The position numbers and the translations under genes are program-made. Below the pieces are notes generated by a model. That model was not told the DNA's origin and ran no database searches. It saw only the letters and a list, made by a program, of their open reading frames with translations. Positions 1 to 8,292 of a stretch of DNA of 64,000 nucleotides are shown in pieces. This DNA is from JALCOL01 sp022649665 (GTDB lineage: Bacteria; Bacillota; Bacilli; Lactobacillales; Enterococcaceae), in NCBI GenBank assembly GCA_030372335.1, contig JAUDCW010000006.1. One strand, written 5' to 3'. Numbering within the stretch: position 1 is the stretch's first letter; each line of letters starts with the position of its first letter.

Positions 1-297
1 CCGCAGCGCTTTCAGCGGATTTTTACGGCGGCTTTTGATCCAATCCTGCCGCATCAAGAGATATGCATGCGGCTGATCAAGATCATCCGGACAAACACGG
101 ACACACTGCCGGCAAAATGTGCAGGAATACGGGGTCAAAGGATCGGTTTCGTTCTCCAACTGTCCAAAGTACTTTTTTGGATCGTGGACACGCTCCGCTA
201 AAAAGCGGCAGACCTTGACGCAGCGGCCGCATGAAATACATTTATCAGCGATCACAGCTGCCAATTGGCGTGTTTCCGCTCTATAATTTGGTTCCAT
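1..297 (-). CDS. 4Fe-4S dicluster protein, C-terminus cut by window edge
   Basis: Reading the minus strand from an ATG at 297 gives an uninterrupted 99-codon frame that runs off the window. It contains two ferredoxin-type motifs: CISCGRCVKVC near residues 20-30 and CTFCRQCVRVC near residues 59-69, each able to hold a 4Fe-4S cluster. Spacing and the following arginine-rich segment resemble HdrC/GlpC-like iron-sulfur subunits that precede a cysteine-rich CCG domain, but the rest is missing. The ATG lies inside the last codons of the TVP38 gene (17-bp overlap), so the two are translationally coupled. Likely role: cytoplasmic electron transfer for the upstream membrane and lipoprotein genes (inference). 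Confidence 0.75.
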   Translation of the reverse strand, partial: MEPNYRAETRQLAAVIADKCISCGRCVKVCRFLAERVHDPKKYFGQLENETDPLTPYSCTFCRQCVRVCPDDLDQPHAYLLMRQDWIKSRRKNPLKALR

Positions 298-1444
298 TTG
301 TTTCTTGTCTCCGTTCTTTTTTGTTCAGCAGGATCTTTTTCATGATCAAAGAAAAAGCGATCAAAACGCCGAAAGCGATCAAGCCGTATAAGAGCATCCG
401 CGAGCTGCCGCCGAGGTTCCCGCCGACAAATGAATAAATGATCGTGGCCGGCAGCTGGCCGATCCCAGTCGCTGCCAGAAACGGCAGGAGGCGCATTGCC
501 GTTAAACCCGCCGCGTAGCTGACGACGTCAAACGAAACGAACGGGATCAGCCGCAAAATGACGATCGTGTAATTGCCGTAATCGGCAAAAAAGTCGTCCA
601 TTTTCTCCAATGCTTTTTTTGAAACGATCTTTTCGACGACTGGCCGTCCCAAAAATTTTGAAATATAAAAGCACAAAATCGCCCCAAACATCGCACCGCT
701 CCAAGAAATAAGAGCGCCGAATGCCCAACCGAAGACGTATGCATTGGCAAATGTGATCGCGACCGCCGGCAGCGGAGCGGCGATCGATTGGAACATCATC
801 AAAACGATCGAGATCGCCGGACCCCAAAAACCGAAGCTTTGGATATAGTCGCGCAAACCGGCGATATCCATCCGCGACAGCAAGCTTACGACCGTGTCAA
901 AAAAATGTTTGACGGCGGGGACAAACAAATAAAGCAGCATGAAAGCCGCGATCATTCCCAGCGCCGCGAACGCCTTCCGTCTTTCAACAGCACTCATCGG
1001 TGCAGAATCTTTTTTTTCAGCCAATGTCGCCGCAGAAGGGGCAAGCGTCTCTTTCAGCATGATCGCTGCAAAGCCGCCGACCGTAAAGAGCAGCAGTCCA
1101 AAATTGATCGCCGGAAGGGTCCACGTCATTTGGTTGAACACTTCGCGAATGATCGAAGCCGGCACGACGGCAAGGCGGGTCCAGCCGTAGCTGATCAATA
1201 AAACAATCGCACAAACGACCGTACAAAAAAGCGTCGTCTTGCGGCCGAACCCGGCGATCCCCGGCTTTTTCCGCCGTAAAAACAGAAACACTGCTAAAAC
1301 CAGCAGCCAGCCGAGCGGGATAAACCAGCCGGTCCGGACTAAAAGCTCAATGATCGGCACAAGCCGCAAAAGCAGGGCAAGTGTAATCCCGATGACGAAC
1401 CCGTTGAATGCCAAGCGGACGGCAAGCCATATTTTTTCTGCCAA
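281..1444 (-). CDS. TVP38/TMEM64 (VTT-domain) membrane protein with extra N-terminal membrane domain
   Basis: 387 residues. The C-terminal part (about 205-365) is a VTT/SNARE-associated domain: long hydrophobic helices, a glycine-rich loop and the family signature around LRLIPFVSFD followed by YAAGLT. The first about 200 residues are a separate block of about five membrane helices that ordinary YdjX/YdjZ proteins lack, so this is a fusion. The start is TTG at 1444, chosen because AGGAGG lies seven bases upstream; no ATG fits. It follows two lipoprotein genes and overlaps the iron-sulfur gene. E. coli has the same association (ydjX and ydjZ flank ydjY). VTT proteins are linked to lipid scrambling or transport, but the substrate here is unknown. 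Confidence 0.85.
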   Translation of the reverse strand: MAEKIWLAVRLAFNGFVIGITLALLLRLVPIIELLVRTGWFIPLGWLLVLAVFLFLRRKKPGIAGFGRKTTLFCTVVCAIVLLISYGWTRLAVVPASIIREVFNQMTWTLPAINFGLLLFTVGGFAAIMLKETLAPSAATLAEKKDSAPMSAVERRKAFAALGMIAAFMLLYLFVPAVKHFFDTVVSLLSRMDIAGLRDYIQSFGFWGPAISIVLMMFQSIAAPLPAVAITFANAYVFGWAFGALISWSGAMFGAILCFYISKFLGRPVVEKIVSKKALEKMDDFFADYGNYTIVILRLIPFVSFDVVSYAAGLTAMRLLPFLAATGIGQLPATIIYSFVGGNLGGSSRMLLYGLIAFGVLIAFSLIMKKILLNKKERRQETNGTKL

Positions 1445-1459
1445 AATATTTCCTCCTTC

Positions 1460-1508
1460 AAAAAAGGACTAAATAGAGCGCCTTGTCAGCTGACCCCTAC
1501 TTAGTCCT
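1460..1508 (-). terminator. Intra-cluster terminator/attenuator
   Basis: On the minus strand AGGACTAA (1501-1508) pairs perfectly with TTAGTCCT (1465-1472) and is followed by six T residues. It sits between the small lipoprotein stop and the TVP38 start, so it could reduce expression of the last two cluster genes. The loop is long (28 nt), which weakens the call. Confidence 0.5.
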
Positions 1509-1515
1509 CATCGAT

Positions 1516-1689
1516 TTATTCGCCGCAGCAGTCAGCCGCAGAACTTGATGATGTCGCCGCAGACGGTGTGGTAGTGCAGACCGTCGATTCATGCGATACT
1601 TCTTCATCAGCTTTCGCATGCGAGCTGCAAGCGCCGAGAATCAGCAGCAGCAGACCAGCGATCATTCCCAAAACGATTCGATTTTTCAT
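1516..1689 (-). CDS. Small Cys-rich lipoprotein (57 aa)
   Basis: ATG at 1689. The protein starts MKNR, has one hydrophobic stretch and a lipobox ending LGAC at about residue 21, so it should be a membrane-anchored lipoprotein after signal peptidase II cleavage. The mature part is only about 36 residues: a Ser/Thr/Ala-rich linker with a lone Cys (VCTTT) and a terminal DCCGE. The Cys residues suggest metal or thiol chemistry, but no family is recognised. Its start lies four bases beyond the stop of the YdjY-like lipoprotein, so the two are co-transcribed. It may be a worn-down paralogue or a genuine small partner. Confidence 0.65.
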   Translation of the reverse strand: MKNRIVLGMIAGLLLLILGACSSHAKADEEVSHESTVCTTTPSAATSSSSAADCCGE

Positions 1690-1693
1690 CTGA

Positions 1694-2404
1694 CTATCCC
1701 TCAACCGGAGAAACAACGACTTCTACGAATTTCCCGTCAGCAGGAAGGACCGAGCTGTCGCCGTTTGCGATCGGACCTTCTTTATAGCCGTAATCTCTGG
1801 CAGAAGAGACACCAGTCGGGCAGCTGTTGTAGCAGAGCAGACAGCCGGCATTTGATTTTTCATTCGTTTCCAGATTGCCGCCAAAGCGGAAGTCGAGCGG
1901 CGCTGGATTTTCCCCATTGATCTTGACCGTTTTTTCAATCGGATACTCTTTGCCGTCGATGATCACATTGACTTTCAATTTATCGCCTTCGATGAGCGAG
2001 CCTTTTTCCGAGTCTTTCGTCAAATTATTGCCTGGTTTCAAAGAGAAGCTTTCCAGGGCATTATAGTAATCTTTGACCGGCATATAGCTCGCCAAGATCG
2101 ATTTCGTGCCGTTATTCGCATCTTTATAAGAGATGCCGTGGATCGTTTTTTCCGTCAAATACGTCCCGTTGACGCGCGCCAAAAAATGGATCTCTTTTTT
2201 CTCTTTGTCGATATAAAACGGATCTTTTTCGCTGACTTTTTTAGCAGCTGAGCTGGAAGACGTCGTCGAAGACTTCACGACTTGCGAAGAAGACGCTTTT
2301 GCCGAACTGGATGCTGCATTCTCTTTCTTGCTGTTGCCGCATGCGGCCAAGATCCCGATACTTGCGAGTGCGACCAATGTGAATACCCCTTTAGAAACTT
2401 TCAC
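1694..2404 (-). CDS. YdjY-like iron-sulfur/redox lipoprotein
   Basis: 236 residues beginning at a GTG (2404) preceded by GGAGG. Signal peptide with lipobox ILAAC (Cys21), then a Ser/Ala linker to about residue 55, then a beta-rich domain resembling the YdjY domain. Near the C-terminus is the Cys pattern CLLCYNSC (C-x2-C-x3-C), which could bind a metal or cluster. First gene of the ydjY/TVP38/Fe-S cluster. In E. coli YdjY is encoded between two TVP38 proteins, which supports the family call. A TATACT -10 lies about 50 bp upstream without a good -35. The biological role is not known; membrane-surface redox chemistry is inference. Confidence 0.7.
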   Translation of the reverse strand: MKVSKGVFTLVALASIGILAACGNSKKENAASSSAKASSSQVVKSSTTSSSSAAKKVSEKDPFYIDKEKKEIHFLARVNGTYLTEKTIHGISYKDANNGTKSILASYMPVKDYYNALESFSLKPGNNLTKDSEKGSLIEGDKLKVNVIIDGKEYPIEKTVKINGENPAPLDFRFGGNLETNEKSNAGCLLCYNSCPTGVSSARDYGYKEGPIANGDSSVLPADGKFVEVVVSPVEG

Positions 2405-2466
2405 TTTTATTCCTCCATTTATAAAACGTTTTCGATATCCTTTAAAAAGTATAACGGTTGCTTTCG

Positions 2467-2499
2467 AAAAAAGCGAATGCTTTTCAAAAAATATTTGCT
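2467..2499 (-). terminator. Terminator of the acetyltransferase gene
   Basis: On the minus strand AGCAAAT pairs with ATTCGCT (2472-2499, one G-T pair) and is followed by six T. The stem uses the stop codon of the acetyltransferase gene. A similar sequence recurs at 14815-14842. Confidence 0.55.
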
Positions 2500-3712
2500 A
2501 GAAGTAATCGCTGAAATAAGCTTCCATTTTCGGCAAAGCCGTTTCCAGCGTTTGCAAAGTCTTTGCGTCCGCTTCCAAGCGTTCGATCCGCGCCAAATAA
2601 CTCGGCCGGCGATAATTCATCATCATGCAGGTCAACGTCTGGATATCCAGCTGGATCTTCCCGCCGATCGGTGCATCGCTTACTTCGACCGTTTGATCCT
2701 CATCGATCCGGATCCCAAAGATCCCGTTATTCCAAGGCGCCGCGGCGTCTGTTACTTCAAAATGGAATGGCGCCGGCGTATATTCAAATGGAAAACGCTG
2801 CAAAAATTTGCGGACATCAACGATCCGCGCCATATAATACGGCGTGATCTCTTCGGTGATCTGCGCGTCGTCCAAGAGAAAAGCCAGCGGTTCGTTTTTA
2901 TAAATGTCGCCTTTGACCCAGTAGACCATCGAAAAATGGGCAGCCACGAAATTCCACAAGCCGTTGCGCGCTTCCTGATCCAAGTAAAACATTTCTTTGA
3001 TGTGAAAGACTTCTTCGGCGACCCAATAAAACAAGACCCCGGTCGGATTCCCGGATTTATCGTAATAAACCGCGGCCGTCCGCTCTTCTTTATTTTCAAA
3101 ACGCCAATACTCTTCCCAGTGAAAAGCGTTTCGGATCATCGCCCCGTGGTTTTTGCGGGCGAACTCATCGTACACGGTATAAACATCCGGGTGATCGACC
3201 GCCAAGCGTTCGACGACCCCCGGCACTGCGACATTTTTTGGCAGCTGCGTATCGCGCAGTTTGAATGTCAATTTGTCCGACATGATCTCCCAGCCCTTGC
3301 GGCGGTAAAACGGGATATTATATGGATACAAATACGAGATCCACTGACCGTCTTCGCGCATCGTGACGAGCGCTTTGTGGATCAAACGGCGCATCAGCCC
3401 GTGATTCATATATTCAGGATACGTACCGACCCCGGTCACGCCGCCCATTTTATAAAGACGCCCGTGGATATTGACTTCGCAAGGATAGATCGCGATCTGC
3501 GAGATCAGCTGATCCCCGTCGAAAAAGCCGAAAACTTTCGAAAGTTCCAAGATCGGCTTTTTAGAACGGATCATTTCGCGCTTGTTCTCAAATCCGCTTT
3601 CTTCGATATCGGACTCGGTGATCTGAAAGACATAGGTCAAAAGGTCATTGAATTGATCCAAATATTTTTCATCGACCGCCTTCAGCTCTAAGTCTTGATG
3701 ATTTTCTGGCAT
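2498..3712 (-). CDS. Eis-like GNAT N-acetyltransferase
   Basis: 404 residues, typical for the Eis family: a GNAT fold in the first about 150 residues with an acetyl-CoA loop around TYPEYMNHGLMRRLI, a second degenerate GNAT domain, and a C-terminal sterol-carrier-like domain ending in an aromatic residue (SDYF), whose carboxylate serves in catalysis in Eis proteins. The ATG at 3712 is chosen because AGGAAAA lies just upstream; it sits 14 bp after the dinB stop. Eis enzymes acetylate amines on aminoglycosides, lysines or polyamines; the substrate here cannot be read from sequence. Probably co-transcribed with dinB. Confidence 0.85.
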   Translation of the reverse strand: MPENHQDLELKAVDEKYLDQFNDLLTYVFQITESDIEESGFENKREMIRSKKPILELSKVFGFFDGDQLISQIAIYPCEVNIHGRLYKMGGVTGVGTYPEYMNHGLMRRLIHKALVTMREDGQWISYLYPYNIPFYRRKGWEIMSDKLTFKLRDTQLPKNVAVPGVVERLAVDHPDVYTVYDEFARKNHGAMIRNAFHWEEYWRFENKEERTAAVYYDKSGNPTGVLFYWVAEEVFHIKEMFYLDQEARNGLWNFVAAHFSMVYWVKGDIYKNEPLAFLLDDAQITEEITPYYMARIVDVRKFLQRFPFEYTPAPFHFEVTDAAAPWNNGIFGIRIDEDQTVEVSDAPIGGKIQLDIQTLTCMMMNYRRPSYLARIERLEADAKTLQTLETALPKMEAYFSDYF

Positions 3713-3726
3713 AATTTTTCCTCGCT

Positions 3727-4848
3727 TTACTCTTCTTTTTCCTGCCAAAGCGGCAGCGTGATATTTTCAAACGTCACTGGATTCAAATTGGTGAGCGTGA
3801 TCCCCAGCAGCCGGATCCCGCGCTCTTCCTGCAAAACTTCAGTCAAAAGCTGGCGCGCATAAAAAAAGAGATCATCCGCCTTGGCAACGTCTTGCGGGAG
3901 CGTTTTGCGTTTCGTATATGTCGTATAGTCGGTGTAGCGGACCTTTAAAACGATTGTTTTTCCGTGCTTCTCATGTTTTTTGAGCGAAAATGCGACTTGC
4001 TGGGCGAGCTCGCGCAATTGCGCAATGATCTCGCTCTCATTCATCAGCGGCCGGGCAAAGGTGTGCTCGCGCCCGATCGACTTGCGTTCGCGGGTCGGCT
4101 CGACCGGTGCATTATGTACTCCGCGGACTTTTCGGTAAAACTCATAGCCCATTTTGCCGAAATGGCGGATCAGATCGAATTCATTTTTTTCAAGCAGGTC
4201 AGCCCCTGTATAGATCCCCAGCTCATGCATCTTTGGCAGGGTCTTTTTGCCGATGCCGTGGAATTTTTCGATCGGCAGCTTCTTTAAAAATTCTTGCGCG
4301 TTTTCCGGCGTGATCACCGTCATTCCGCGGGGCTTTTGGTAATCAGATGCGAGCTTTGCCAAAAATTTATTATAACTCACACCGGCTGAACAGGTCAGCT
4401 GCAGCTTTTCCCAGATCTCGTGCTGGATCAGCCGCGCGACTTTGATCGCCGAGGTCGAATGGACTTTATTGTGCGTCACATCAAGATAGGCTTCATCGAC
4501 TGAGACCGGCTCTACTAGATCCGTATATTCATGGAAAATCGCACGGATCTCGGCCGACACTTCACGGTAATACGGCAGATTTCCCGGCTGGAACGTCGCG
4601 CCCGGACACAGTTCAAATGCTTTTTGGGCGCTCATCGCCGAGTGGATCCCGTATTTGCGCGCTTCATAATTGGCAGTCGTCACAACGCCGCGTCCGCCCG
4701 TGTCGTGCGGATGGCGCGCGATCACGAGCGGCTTGCCGCGCAGCTCAGGATGGTCGCGCTCTTCGATCGCAGCAAAAAACGCGTCCATATCGATATGGAT
4801 GATTTTACGCGACAGATCATTTTTTAACGGAAATTCTAACTCGCTCAT
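3727..4848 (-). CDS. dinB: DNA polymerase IV (Y-family translesion polymerase)
   Basis: 373 residues, normal for DinB. The N-terminal catalytic motif IDMDAFFAAIE supplies the first metal-binding Asp, and SVDEAYLD near residue 115 supplies the Asp-Glu pair of the palm. A helix-hairpin-helix region (GIGKKTLPKMHELGI) and a C-terminal little-finger domain follow. The protein copies across damaged template and causes untargeted mutations. It lacks an obvious clamp-binding tail at its extreme C-terminus (ends WQEKEE). No LexA-type operator was recognised in the 15-bp gap to rsmI, so it is likely expressed from the upstream operon. Confidence 0.95.
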   Translation of the reverse strand: MSELEFPLKNDLSRKIIHIDMDAFFAAIEERDHPELRGKPLVIARHPHDTGGRGVVTTANYEARKYGIHSAMSAQKAFELCPGATFQPGNLPYYREVSAEIRAIFHEYTDLVEPVSVDEAYLDVTHNKVHSTSAIKVARLIQHEIWEKLQLTCSAGVSYNKFLAKLASDYQKPRGMTVITPENAQEFLKKLPIEKFHGIGKKTLPKMHELGIYTGADLLEKNEFDLIRHFGKMGYEFYRKVRGVHNAPVEPTRERKSIGREHTFARPLMNESEIIAQLRELAQQVAFSLKKHEKHGKTIVLKVRYTDYTTYTKRKTLPQDVAKADDLFFYARQLLTEVLQEERGIRLLGITLTNLNPVTFENITLPLWQEKEE

Positions 4849-4863
4849 GCATACCCCTCATCT

Positions 4864-5724
4864 CTAATCCCGGTGGTAGACTTGATAAACGACTTGTTTT
4901 TTGAGCCCGCGCAGATGGGCGACTTCTTTGATCGCCTCTTTGCTGGTGAGCCCGCTGGCGAGCGCATGTTCCAAATGTTCCTCGATCGTCCACTGTTCCC
5001 ATGCCGGGGTACTTTGCGCCGGTGCATGTCCTTCGACTAATAAAATACACTCACCGCGCAAAGGAGTCGCTGCTGTGTATTCCGCCAACTCCGCCAAAGT
5101 GCCGCGCAGATATTCTTCATGGATCTTCGTCAGCTCGCGGCAGATCACCGCGCGGCGCTCTTCACCGAAGACGTTGGCAAAGAGCTTGACTGTCGGTGCC
5201 ATCCGGTAAGGCGATTCGTAAAAGATCAGTGTTTCGGGATGCGCCTGCCACGCTTCAAGCGCCGCTTTTTGAGCAGCTTTTTTCCGCGGCAGAAACCCGA
5301 CGAACGTAAAGGGCTGCGGCGGAAGTCCTGAAGCGATCAAGGCCGTCATCCCGGCGGTCGCCCCGGGAAGCGAAATGACCGGGATCCCTTCTTTGACGCA
5401 AGCAGCGACCAATTCTTTGCCGGGGTCTGAGATCGACGGCATGCCGGCATCGCTGACTTGGGCGATCACTGTACCGTTCGCAAGTTTTTCGATCAGCTGC
5501 GGGATACGCTCGGCGTAATTGTGTTCATGAAAGCTGATCTGCGGCGTTTCGATCGCAAAATGATTCAGCAGCTTTTGCGTATTGCGCGTGTCTTCTGCCG
5601 CGATCAGTGCCGCTTCTTTTAAGGCCTCGACCGCGCGAAACGTCATATCCGCCAAATTCCCGATCGGCGTCGGTACAAGATAAAGCTTGCCGCCAGTCCC
5701 TTGATAGCTTTGCTGTTTTTGCAT
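4864..5724 (-). CDS. rsmI: 16S rRNA C1402 2'-O-methyltransferase
   Basis: 286 residues. Starts with the RsmI signature LYLVPTPIGNLADMT, followed by AEDTRNT and a SAM-binding SDAGMPSISDPG loop, typical of the tetrapyrrole-methylase fold. It methylates the 2'-hydroxyl of C1402 in the ribosomal decoding centre with RsmH. It lies directly downstream of yabA, as in other Firmicutes, separated by 91 bp. The C-terminal helical domain (EHALASGLTSKEAIKEVAHL) is intact. Confidence 0.95.
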   Translation of the reverse strand: MQKQQSYQGTGGKLYLVPTPIGNLADMTFRAVEALKEAALIAAEDTRNTQKLLNHFAIETPQISFHEHNYAERIPQLIEKLANGTVIAQVSDAGMPSISDPGKELVAACVKEGIPVISLPGATAGMTALIASGLPPQPFTFVGFLPRKKAAQKAALEAWQAHPETLIFYESPYRMAPTVKLFANVFGEERRAVICRELTKIHEEYLRGTLAELAEYTAATPLRGECILLVEGHAPAQSTPAWEQWTIEEHLEHALASGLTSKEAIKEVAHLRGLKKQVVYQVYHRD

Positions 5725-5815
5725 GGAACCCTCCTACTTGGAAAAAAGAGCTCCGGCAAAATCTGCAAAAGATTTCCGCCGCCGCTCTTTCGATCCGTCT
5801 ATTCAAAATTCTTCT

Positions 5816-6157
5816 TTATTTTTTCGTTCCGTAGATCACTTCTAGGCAAAATGCACATTCTTCATCATTTTCACGGCGCTTGCCATATAAATAATTGCAG
5901 ACATGGAACCCTTCTTCATAGAGCTTCTCCAGATTCAAACGCGGTTTGGATAAACGTGTTTTTTCATCCCCCGTGTCCGACGCCGTTTTCGTCAGCTCGT
6001 CCAGCCGTTCCCGCAAGTTTTCATTCTCGATTTCCAGTGACATATTGCGCTTGCGAAGCGTTTCTAGACAATCATGCACGTCATGCAGATTTTGCTGCAG
6101 CGCTAAAAGGTCATTTTCCATTTGATCGAAGTGGTCATACATTTCCCGTTTGTCCAT
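5816..6157 (-). CDS. yabA: Replication initiation control protein YabA
   Basis: 113 residues. The N-terminal half is a coiled coil (about 5-60) that tetramerises YabA. The C-terminal zinc domain is visible as HVCNYLYG followed by CAFC. YabA bridges DnaA and the DnaN sliding clamp and limits re-initiation at oriC. Its ATG overlaps the ricT stop by one base (TGATG), so translation is coupled. Length and neighbourhood are standard for Firmicutes. Confidence 0.95.
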   Translation of the reverse strand: MDKREMYDHFDQMENDLLALQQNLHDVHDCLETLRKRNMSLEIENENLRERLDELTKTASDTGDEKTRLSKPRLNLEKLYEEGFHVCNYLYGKRRENDEECAFCLEVIYGTKK

Positions 6158-7008
6158 CAGTCCTTCTTCTCCTCCTTGTATTTGGAGTGTTTCGGATCCG
6201 GATGGCGTTTTTTCTGTTGAACACTTTCCGCCGGATAGGTGGCGGGCGTCTCGCGGCTGTAAAGACGAACTTTCACTTCTTGATTCAGCAGGTTCAAACC
6301 GATCACTTTGCCGGATCCGTCCGGGGTCGTGACCTCTTTGCCGTAGCGGGGCATCAAGTGTTTTGCTTCTTCATACAGATTATTTTCATATTGAAGACAG
6401 CACAAGAGCCGCCCGCAGATCCCTGAGATCTTCGTCGGATTGAGCGACAAACCCTGATCTTTCGCCATTTTGATCGATACCGGCGTAAAATCGTCTAAAA
6501 AAGAGGCGCAGCAGATCGGCCGGCCGCACGGGCCTAAGCCGCCTAAGAGCTTCGCTTCATCGCGCACCCCGATCTGACGCAATTCGATCCGCGTCCGGAA
6601 GACACCGGCCAAATCCTTCACTAATTCACGAAAATCGATCCGGCCATCTGCAGTAAAGTAAAAAATGACGCGGTTGCGGTCAAATGTATATTCGGCTTTG
6701 ACCAGCTTCATTTCCAAATGATGACTTTCGATTTTTTTCTTCGCGATCTGAAACGCTTTTTGCGCATCGATCTGATTGCGTTCAGCTGTCGCAAAATCCG
6801 CTTCATTTGCTTTCCGCTTGATCGTACTCAATTTATCAGGTACTTTGTTTTTCGGCAGCTCGCGATTGCCTAAAGCAACTTCAGCCAGCTGCAAACACTG
6901 CTGGCTTTCGACCAGCACGTGATCTGTCCGCTGATATTCATTGGTCCCGGGTGCATAATAGTAAATATGTCCAGCAGGATGAAAACGGACTCCAACGACC
7001 TCTACCAT
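6157..7008 (-). CDS. ricT: PSP1-domain protein RicT/YaaT
   Basis: 283 residues from the ATG at 7008, preceded by AGGAGG with six-base spacing; an in-frame GTG fifteen bases upstream overlaps the Shine-Dalgarno and is less likely. The PSP1 domain contains the conserved block GGLGPCGRPICCASFL and further cysteines (GICGRLLCCLQYE), which in B. subtilis help ligate Fe-S clusters of the RicA-RicF-RicT complex. That complex stimulates RNase Y processing and affects competence and sporulation. RicA and RicF are not encoded here. Sits between holB and yabA as usual. Confidence 0.93.
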   Translation of the reverse strand: MVEVVGVRFHPAGHIYYYAPGTNEYQRTDHVLVESQQCLQLAEVALGNRELPKNKVPDKLSTIKRKANEADFATAERNQIDAQKAFQIAKKKIESHHLEMKLVKAEYTFDRNRVIFYFTADGRIDFRELVKDLAGVFRTRIELRQIGVRDEAKLLGGLGPCGRPICCASFLDDFTPVSIKMAKDQGLSLNPTKISGICGRLLCCLQYENNLYEEAKHLMPRYGKEVTTPDGSGKVIGLNLLNQEVKVRLYSRETPATYPAESVQQKKRHPDPKHSKYKEEKKD

Positions 7009-7019
7009 TCTCTTCCTCC

Positions 7020-7961
7020 TCACTTATGATCTGTCAGGATCTCGATCGCTGCCTGTTCCAAGATCCCTTGGAAATTCACATTGGCAGCTAATTTGTTTTT
7101 CGCATTCAAAATGTAAAGCCTTTGTTCATTTGCTTTTGCGATCTGCGCCTTTCCGCCGGTTAAACTGGCGGAGAATACCTGCCCAAGCGTGTACAGCACA
7201 AGATCGAGTGCGATCTCCTGCGACGGGCGATCGCTGAAGAGTTTCACGAGCTTTTCTTGCACATAAACGAAGGCTTGTGGATCATCCTTTTCGAGCAGTT
7301 TGACCCAATGCGGTACGACGTTTCTCGCTTCATTAAACCATTCTTGTTTCGATAATTCAACCGCTGCCGCAAAACTCACACCGAGATGCGCCAAGACTCG
7401 CGCCGCTTCCGGTGAAACGTCTTCTTTCACGAGCCGCGCTTCCAATTTGGCGGGTGCGAGCGGCAAAAAATGCAGGATCTGGCAGCGCGAGCGGATCGTC
7501 GGCAGCACCTGCGCCAAATGATCCGTTTCAAAAACGATCAGCACTTCAAAAAGCGGTTCTTCGATAAATTTCAATAGCGAGTTCGCCGCGGACGCAGACA
7601 TTTTGTCGCAAGACTCGATCACGATCACTTTTTTAGCGGACTCCATGCCGGCTTTGCTGAGTTCGCGTTTGACTTGGCGGATCTGTTCGACTTTGATCGA
7701 CAGTCCGCTCGGCGCGACCGTCTGGACATCCGGATGCTCACCAGCCGCGATCCGCCGGCAATTCGCACAAACTCCGCACGGCGAGCCGTCCGGCTGCGGA
7801 TCCAAACATAAAAAGGCTTGCGCGAGCCACTGCGCTGCGGCGCGCTTGCCGGTCCCGGCATCGCCTTCGAATAAATAAGCATGGCTCAAGCGTTGATGTT
7901 TTAATGTATTTTTCAGCTGGCGGAACACGGCCGGCTGAAGAGCAGCAAATTCTTCGTTCAT
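7020..7961 (-). CDS. holB: DNA polymerase III delta-prime subunit
   Basis: 313 residues. AAA+ clamp-loader fold: a Walker-A-like loop GDAGTGKRAAA near residue 36, a four-cysteine zinc module (CLDPQPDGSPCGVCANC), and the sensor region. It forms the clamp loader with DnaX and HolA and loads the DnaN ring. Stop is 11 bp before the ricT start; start is immediately after darA (one base gap). The arrangement tmk-darA-holB-ricT-yabA is a classic Firmicutes operon. Confidence 0.94.
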   Translation of the reverse strand: MNEEFAALQPAVFRQLKNTLKHQRLSHAYLFEGDAGTGKRAAAQWLAQAFLCLDPQPDGSPCGVCANCRRIAAGEHPDVQTVAPSGLSIKVEQIRQVKRELSKAGMESAKKVIVIESCDKMSASAANSLLKFIEEPLFEVLIVFETDHLAQVLPTIRSRCQILHFLPLAPAKLEARLVKEDVSPEAARVLAHLGVSFAAAVELSKQEWFNEARNVVPHWVKLLEKDDPQAFVYVQEKLVKLFSDRPSQEIALDLVLYTLGQVFSASLTGGKAQIAKANEQRLYILNAKNKLAANVNFQGILEQAAIEILTDHK

Positions 7962-7962
7962 C

Positions 7963-8292
7963 TTAATATTGGTGGAAGCTGTCGATCGGCAAAACGAAGA
8001 CCGTTGCTCCCCCGACCTCCACTTCGACCGGATAAGGCACTTGGCCGTCCAGCGAGATATCGAGCGTGACCGGCGTCGAAATGTATTGTTTGCGCGATTG
8101 ACAGGTTTCTTTGATCAACTCTAGCGTTTCGTTGATCCGCTCTTCTTCGATCCCGATCATAAACGTCGAGTTGCCCGACTTCAAAAAACCGCCGGTCGTT
8201 GAAAGTTTGGTCGCACGAATATTGGCATTGATCAGTTCATTGGCTAAACGATTGCTGTCTTTGTCTTGAACAACTGCAATGATTAATTTCAC
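7963..8292 (-). CDS. darA: Cyclic di-AMP receptor DarA (PstA/YaaQ)
   Basis: 109 residues, PII-like fold. Typical start MKLIIAVVQDKDSNRL and the nucleotide-binding stretch RATKLSTTGGFLKSGN identify the DarA/PstA family, a trimer that binds c-di-AMP between subunits. It overlaps the tmk stop by four bases and ends one base before holB. The downstream effector of DarA is poorly defined in most species. Confidence 0.93.
   Translation of the reverse strand: MKLIIAVVQDKDSNRLANELINANIRATKLSTTGGFLKSGNSTFMIGIEEERINETLELIKETCQSRKQYISTPVTLDISLDGQVPYPVEVEVGGATVFVLPIDSFHQY

Noticed and set aside
2282..3691. 469-codon open frame on the plus strand
   Set aside because: It lies entirely opposite the Eis-like acetyltransferase, has no ribosome site, and its product is rich in Arg/His/Phe without domains, as expected for the mirror of a coding strand.
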